Source: Bursaphelenchus xylophilus (Eukaryota; Nematoda; Chromadorea; Rhabditida; Aphelenchoididae). From it: 64,000 nucleotides of DNA. The translations under genes and the position numbers were made by a program. Below are positions 59,016 to 64,000 of this stretch, in pieces. The notes beneath the pieces are model-generated. The model saw only the letters and a list, made by a program, of their open reading frames with translations. It did not search any database and was not told where the DNA came from. Positions within the stretch are counted from its first letter, which is position 1; each line of letters starts with the position of its first letter. Location of the stretch: assembly GCA_904066235.2 (NCBI GenBank), contig CAJFCV020000006.1:11284001-11348000 (forward strand), in the 5' to 3' direction.

Positions 59016-60301
59016 AACTTTTTTTCGTTAAGCCATCTGTCGGGGAAATAATTAGCGCATTGTCGTATCGAAAATCGCATCGCCACCGAGAAAATTAATT
59101 ATGTCGCGTCAAAATCACTTCAGCGACGTTATGAGAGCAGCGACATTGAGCTCATTATTTTCCCGACAGACTAATATACTCGAGATAAAAAGACATTTTT
59201 AAAGTTTTTTACAAAAAAAAGTCTTAAAGGACCAGAAAAGGTATTTTTAGAACCGAAAATTTTATCGGCGTAATCAGGCAATTTCGCGGCGGGACCATCA
59301 AGGGATTGAGGTGATTTTACCAACAGGGGAAATACTCCAACTGCGACGCTCAGATTTTGATGAAACTTGGCACAAATTTAGAATAATTTTTTCTAAGATA
59401 CATGCGACAATCTTAGCTCGACGCTTTGCAGAAAGAACCGAGATTTTTAGATCGAAAGTCGGCGAAAATTTAGGACTTTTTGCCGAATTTCGGCACAAAA
59501 ATTGTCATGTCTACTTCTACTGTAAAGGATAATGTTTCTACAAAAAATCAAATTTTTCCACACGAAACTGCCAAAGTTATGGCCAAAAAGCGTTTTTCTC
59601 TCTGACCGCTCTCCACGTTTTGCGTGCTCTCCCGGCGGCAAAAATCGTTGGATATCTCGGCGGCGCCGGCAAAGCGCGAGCTAAAACTTTCAGGAATCGA
59701 TACTTAGTTTATGCTCGACGCGTGTGCAAAATTTAAAGAAAATCTGAGGGTCGCACTTGGAGTACTTCCCTTGTAAGACGAAACACTCCAAGTGAGACGC
59801 ACATATTGCCTCTGAATTTTGCAGGCGCTTCGGGCATTGGCTTTTTTTGAAATTGTCACACATGCGCTAAGCATAAGTTACGCAACAATTTCTACAAACT
59901 TTAGTTTGCGCTTTCTGGGCACTGCCGAGACAGTCGACAATCTTTGAGGCGGAGAGAGTTCGCGAAGCGCGGAGAACGGTCACATAGAATAACGCATTTT
60001 GGCCATAGCTCTGCCAGCTTTGTGAGAACAAAAATAAATAAATCGAGTGTGGGATCGTCTCCGCAAATAACGTATTTTAAAATTTTTCCAAGTTTTATCA
60101 AAATCTGAGCGTCGCACTTGGGGTACCTCCGTCAATCGCAAATGTCGACTCTACCTTTTCAAACACGGTCAAGTCATCCCTGTGTGTAATGCAGTACCAG
60201 TTGATCACGGTGAAGGAGATCAAGAGCAGGCAGATGGCGAAGATGATCGCCACAACCACGGGCCCCAAGTAGTCAATCAACTCAAAATCTTGCTTTGGCA
60301 T
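58783..60301 (-). CDS. Small single-pass membrane protein, unrecognised
   Basis: Exons 60301-60155 and 58935-58783 (donor GTAGAG, acceptor ATTTCAG, phase 0) encode 99 residues. A short acidic head (MPKQDFELIDYLGP) leads into a membrane helix (VVVAIIFAICLLLISFTVIN). A juxtamembrane part follows (WYCITHRDDLTVFEK), then a basic/alpha-helical tail (LGRRADIRLGPHKMSVIRRG; KDEEALMKKQSHAAQVALAS). The start directly follows TTTTCAGG, so trans-splicing is plausible. The intron of 1.2 kb is filled by a PAL1 and two Tc5-like elements. The last exon is present again, inverted, at 61036-61188. The family is not recognised; the clean structure and the near-silent duplicate suggest a real gene. Confidence 0.7.
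59036..59174. mobile_element. PAL1 MITE
   Basis: Left end ATCTGTCGGGGAAATAATTA, right end CATTATTTTCCCGACAGACT. Interior 'catcgccaccgagaaaattaattatgtcgcg' is typical. Confidence 0.8.
59324..59776. mobile_element. Tc5-like MITE
   Basis: A complete copy runs from CAGGGGAAATACTCCAACTG to CACTTGGAGTACTTCCCTTG. No matching TNA pair was found at its borders, perhaps because an end is altered. Confidence 0.8.
59780..60128. repeat. Second Tc5-like element, adjoining
   Basis: Starts ACTCCAAGTGAGACGCACAT and ends ATCTGAGCGTCGCACTTGGG GTACC. 'gcatttcgggcattgg'-type text replaces the usual inner segments; this is a diverged copy abutting the previous one. Confidence 0.65.
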
Positions 60302-60954
60302 CCTGAAAAATGAGAATATGTAAAAATAACGAAAAATTTGCGAAGTTTGGAAAAAAATTTGCGCGTTAGAGATGACAAATTTTAGAGAGACGGTCAGAGA
60401 AAAAAAAATATTTGGAATTTGCATACAATGAATCGCCATATAACAAATCAAATTTATAATGGGTATTTCAGAGGCCAAGAAGTCAATTCTAGGCCAAAAT
60501 AAGTTTCAAAATTGCCACGGGTTTGACAAAATGCTCTTTTTTGAAGTGAAGCATACAGGGTGGTTCAGCTAAGTTCGCGGATGTAAAATGCTTATAACTT
60601 TTTATAGGATTGTTCAATTTTTATGAGCAATGGGTCATTTTATTCCTTAGCAATTGCCATTTTGTTTAAAAAAAAGATCATTCAAAATGATCAATCCTAC
60701 GTCGAGTTATGACCCTTCAAAGTCAAACATGCTTTTTCACGTAAATTTTTTAAAAAATTTAATTTTGCCAGAATGAGATTCCGTACAAGACGCTTGAATA
60801 ACAAAGGCGTCTTTGTCATACGCGTATTTTACCAAAAATATCAAATTTTACTTTTGAAATAAACCTATAATGGAACTTCAATGGTCAAAAGAGTTAATTT
60901 TAGGCTAAAACTGGACCTCCGTACAACAAACCCTCTTTATAACAAACAAAATTT
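60302..60954. repeat. Upstream region with mariner-like terminus
   Basis: TACAGGGTGGTTCAGCTAAG at 60554 is a mariner-type end without a found partner. 'aagatcattcaaaatgatcaatcctacg' (about 60686) contains a short palindrome. An ACAACAAACC/TATAACAAAC repeat lies at 60909-60960. Confidence 0.45.
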
Positions 60955-61300
60955 TTAAAGGTTTTCCGATTCGTTGTGCAGAAGTTTTGCGGTAAAAAAT
61001 TTCGAAACTTTATGTAACCATCCTTCAATTTTCAGCCGAGAAGACGAGCCGACATCCGCTTGGGTCCGCACAAAATGTCGGTGATCCGGCGTGGCAGCTA
61101 CGCGTCGACCTACGCCAAAGACGAGGAAGCGTTGATGAAGAAACAAAGTCATGCTGCTCAAGTTGCATTGGCCTCCGAAATTGCCTAATTTCCCCGCTCT
61201 GATTAGTACTGTAAAGTAATAAAAATCCAATTTTTTTGTATTATAATCACTTTACAATACTATTTTGAGTCGGCGTAAATTTAGTCCAAGATATCACCAT
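60955..61300 (+). repeat. Inverted duplication, arm 2
   Basis: Partner of 58665-59015. The outer flanks are also conserved, for example AACGAATCGGAAAA(C/T)CT, so the duplicated unit was larger than the exon. Confidence 0.85.
61036..61188 (+). pseudogene. Inverted extra copy of the last exon
   Basis: After the acceptor TTTTCAG a 51-codon open stretch reads PRRRADIRLGPHKMSVIRRG, then SYASTYAKDEEALMKKQSHA and AAQVALASEIA-type ending with TAA. It differs from the gene's own last exon at only three residues (Leu-Gly to Pro-Arg at the start, Gly to Ser within). No first exon was found on the plus strand, so it is treated as a stranded copy, although it is still open. Confidence 0.7.
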
Positions 61301-61372
61301 GTAAAAAAGCATTTTTTTCTTCATTTTTTTCAGAATCCCCGTACAACGAAACCTTTCTATTACAATGTTTTT

Positions 61373-61408
<36 letters not shown>

Positions 61409-62045
61409 AAAATTCAATGAAATATTCAATCTACGCGTAAAAAGAAAATCCGTATTTTACCTGTCAAATCAAAAATCAATTTTCATTTTACCCAAAAAAT
61501 CTTTAAAATATTTTTTCAAACATCCTCGACGTATTTTACCCCAAACAATCTCAAAATCCTCCCGTATCAACTCAAAAATTAAAATTTGAGCGCTCAAAAA
61601 AGACCGAAATGTAGTCAAAACATGCCCAGATCGCGAAATTGTTTGCCTGTGTTTGGGGAAAGGACGTAAAAAGCGGAATCAAGTGATGGGGGAAACGCCA
61701 CCCCTCTTTCCTTATACATAATGTTCAAAGGGGGGAAATCGGACAGCCGGAAAGTGATGGAATCGAGAAGGCAGCCCGCCCGACTTTTTTGACAATTATT
61801 GTGAGCGGTAGAAGGTCATAAATGGGAGAGGGAAGAGGCGATCGCTATCGGACGGCCTGAAGGAAAAACAGTGGAATCGGTTCGAAAAAGGTGTCTGGAG
61901 AGGTGAAATTGCAGAAATACAGTGAAATCTCTGTACAGTGAATCGTCAGGGAGCAAAAAAAATTGTTCGCTATAGAGAGGGTTTGCTGTACGAAGGTTCA
62001 TTTTGGGACAAAATTGACTTAAATTGGTCGTTCTGGACAGACGTT
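61301..62045. other. Intergenic, AT-rich with a long T run
   Basis: A T run of about 28 occupies 61380-61407. The stretch 61600-61900 is GC-richer but no gene is supported. An ACGAA/CTATAGAG dispersed repeat lies at 61919-62000. Confidence 0.45.
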
Positions 62046-62052
62046 GCTTTAT

Positions 62053-62085
62053 CTGTCTGTCGGGAAAATAATGAGCACCCGTCGC
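62053..62085. repeat. PAL1 left end only
   Basis: CTGTCTGTCGGGAAAATAAT then GAGCACCCGTCGCTG stops abruptly at the dispersed repeat that follows. Confidence 0.65.
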
Positions 62086-62350
62086 TGTTGGGTGATAAAC
62101 TATCCAAAGACCTGATTAATCTTATTATAACTTCTATTAACTAGGCTATCTTCTAGCCTCATCCAACGTATACAACGACAAATCAAGGCCATCCAAAGTA
62201 TCGTCAACATGACCATCAAATTGCAGCGCCATATCAGTCATCGGAAAGCCCCGATGACATATTCCAAAAATCCCATTTCCAAACACATCAAAAGACGGTT
62301 CGGAACTCAGGTTTACCTTGGATTGGTATAAAAGTATACGAAAAAGCTTC
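62085..62350 (+). repeat. Dispersed repeat shared with 46130-46410
   Basis: 'ggtgataaactatcc', 'ctatcttctagcctc', 'gaaagccccgatgacatattcc' and 'caaaagacggttcggaactca' occur in order. The copy directly replaces the right half of a PAL1. Confidence 0.7.
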
Positions 62351-62514
62351 CTTTCTCTTCCTTACTCAAACAGCGGCTTTTCGGAAAAGGACTGGGTTCC
62401 TTTTCGGACGAGAGAGCGGAGATATTTCTCTGTTTCTCTAACCGTTTTCCAGACTTGGCGCTTCTTTTGTTGCGTCAGAGAACCCAAGAAAGTCGAGAAA
62501 ACATCTCTATCAGT

Positions 62515-62656
62515 CTGTCGGGAAAATAATGAGCACAATGTCGCTGCGCCGATCGGGTCGCTGAAGTGAAAAGCAATTTGATTTTGTCCCGACACAATTC
62601 ATTTCCTCGGCGATTTTCGATGCGACGAAGTGCTGATTATTTTCCGAATAGACTGT
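62515..62656. mobile_element. PAL1 MITE
   Basis: Ends TCAGTCTGTCGGGAAAATAA (62511 region) and GATTATTTTCCGAATAGACTG. Interior GTCGCTGAAGTGAAAAGC. Confidence 0.8.
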
Positions 62657-63060
62657 GTAGCAAAGGAGATCGTTGTACGGCGATTCATTTAGGCCCAAGA
62701 TTGACCTGCCTTTAGATAAGCTTTGTTGTACAGAGGTTGAACACATTTTATTCAAAACACGCTAACAGCAAACATATACAAAATTTTGACAAATGGCAAC
62801 TACAGTTTACCGACAGACTGATATTTTCATAAAGGGCATGGGCATTTGCTCTCTTATGCACAGTGCATTTTGAACTTTTCCCTGCGCTTGCCTCTCTCGC
62901 ATTTGCACGTTAAAAATTTCCCGCGCCGACCCAGCGAAATATCGCAGTGGGTCGGGGACCAATTTGACAACCCCAATCTCTCATACAATTAGTGCAAAAT
63001 CTGCACAAAAATTGAATTTTTGCTTATTTGGGGGTCATTTTTATTCTGGGGTGAGGTCGT
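62657..63060. other. Intergenic mosaic
   Basis: An ACAGAGGTT repeat lies near 62720. A PAL right end (CCGACAGACTGATATTTTCA) occurs at 62812, and a GCACAGTGC piece near 62855. 'gcgaaatatcgcagtgggtcgggg' follows. No gene seen. Confidence 0.4.
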
Positions 63061-63066
63061 GTGGCC

Positions 63067-63453
63067 CAGGGGTGGTCAGCGGACCCTATTTTTCCGATTT
63101 TCGGCCCGCGGCCCGGCCCGTCTAGTCTTTTTCTAGGCCCGGCCCGGCCCGTGCAGGCCCGTTTATAGAGGGTGCTGCGAACTGCGCCCAAGCTTGGGAT
63201 CTAAACTCAGACAAAAAAGGCGTTGATCTAGCTAGTAAAGGATCAATGTGATAGTTTTGTGGTTTTATAATGGAACTATAGACTTGTAAACGTTTTAGGA
63301 CTTGAGAGACAGCAACTATAACAACATCAATTAATTTTCTCGGCGCGAAAACAATGAATGCCAACGATTTGGCATTGTAATTTAGACGGGCCGGGCCCGG
63401 CCCGTTTGTCAAATTTCCATTTTTGAGCCCGGCCGGCCCACTGACCACCCATG
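63067..63453. mobile_element. hAT-like MITE
   Basis: The 387-bp element has ends CAGGGGTGGTCAGCGGACC and GGCCCACTGACCACCCATG. It is flanked by an exact 8-bp duplication GTGTGGCC (63059-63066, 63454-63461). GGCCCGG arrays lie near both ends. The centre shares 'gaactgcgcccaagcttggg' with the repeat at 30556-30952. Confidence 0.85.
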
Positions 63454-63534
63454 GTGTGGCCGCTCTCCGAGAGCGCTGAAAATCCAAATTTCTTAAGATT
63501 TGAACTTTTTTTGAAATTTGAATAATCGAAGGGC

Positions 63535-63637
63535 GTAGTCGCGCACCAAATCCCCAACCGCGGCTAGCCGTCGCAGAGCGATGATGGGCAATTCCAAGGC
63601 GCAGCGACCCGCCGTTATTTTTCCGACAAACTGATAG
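63535..63637. repeat. PAL2 right portion
   Basis: GCACCAAATCCCCAACCGCG and GCAGCGACCCGCCGTTATTT are PAL2 text; the right end TTTTCCGACAAACTGA is present, the left end is lost. Confidence 0.7.
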
Positions 63638-63639
63638 TT

Positions 63640-64000
63640 GAAACTTCCGCGGAGCGCAAAACCCAAAAAAGCAATAACTAATAGAGCTCGTAAACATAGA
63701 CAGTTTTTTCATAAAATAACCCGTTGAGCCCACTGGTAATCCTCCTCAAATTTCGAGGATCTCTTCCGCTTCAGACCTCCTTTTCGGATGACACTTTTTA
63801 TAAGAGAACCCGGAAAAAGAAACAGCTGAACACTCGAATAAACAATAATAAACAACTTTGATGAGACTTTTGAAAGTGGTTTGAAAAGACGAAAATAGAG
63901 GGGCAAGTTTTAAAATACGCTATCGCACTATAGGAATATTGCATAGCGATCTGCAGGACGCAAAAAATATATTATATCACTATGTCGGGTAAATAATGGG
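63640..64000. other. Window end, nothing recognised except a PAL1 start
   Basis: TCACTATGTCGGGTAAATAATG begins at about 63978 and runs off the window. The minus-strand open stretch 63906-63709 lacks an ATG start. Confidence 0.4.

Noticed and set aside
58732..59031. Plus-strand open frame and its twin at 61230-60955 on the minus strand
   Set aside because: Both are antisense shadows of the duplicated last exon, which has splice support on the other strand.
63709..63906. Minus-strand open frame with a hydrophobic start and basic end
   Set aside because: The apparent start codon is TTG, there is no ATG near the hydrophobic part, and no splice partners were found.

Overview
The window looks like nematode nuclear DNA, probably rhabditid. 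Introns have TTTCAG-type acceptors and can be very short (46 bp in the receptor gene). There is a nematode-style chemoreceptor GPCR, a divergent ionotropic-glutamate-receptor-like gene and a collagen remnant. The DNA is packed with short inverted-repeat transposons of Tc1/mariner, Tc5-like, hAT-like and Mutator-like type. I see no bacterial signature, CRISPR array, rRNA or tRNA gene. Assignment below 'nematode' is inference.

Genes, left to right: an incomplete, unrecognised multi-exon gene (413-2703, +); a nucleoredoxin-like thioredoxin-fold gene (7188-3414, -), with a PET100-like cytochrome c oxidase assembly gene 148 bp upstream on the same strand (7690-7336, -); a GNAT acetyltransferase with a duplicated terminal exon (10086-13948, spare exon 14130-14258, +); a large type II membrane protein with three VWA-like domains (17353-24376, +), converging with a cholesterol-25-hydroxylase-like di-iron enzyme (27403-24925, -); two closely spaced small secreted-protein genes (35133-32941 and 32758-30184, -); a young gag-only BEL/Pao-type LTR element (39157-42394); a Str/Srd-like chemoreceptor (43241-45305, +); an ionotropic-receptor-like channel (46724-51298, +); a collagen pseudogene (-); a Thr-rich secreted protein (57082-58391, +); and a 99-residue single-pass membrane protein (60301-58783, -) whose last exon also exists as an inverted copy at 61036-61188.

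Nearly everything between exons is repeat. About 30 copies or pieces of a TA-flanked palindromic MITE family ending in TCAGTCTGTCGGGAAAATAA (called PAL1 and PAL2 here) are scattered through introns and intergenic DNA. A second family starts CAAGGGAAGTAC, often has TNA target duplications and is Tc5-like. A third starts CAGTGACGGACC. A 159-bp satellite of ten in-register units fills one intron of the channel gene. Several insertions are nested inside other elements, and clean target duplications allow the order of insertion to be read.

The most interesting structures are the gag-only retrotransposon, the inverted exon duplication, the paired inverted repeats flanking two internal exons, the spare acetyltransferase exon, and the 3.1-kb TTAA-flanked element with a giant internal palindrome inside a formerly tiny intron. 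Gene models were assembled by hand from splice signals and reading-frame continuity; no database search was possible.
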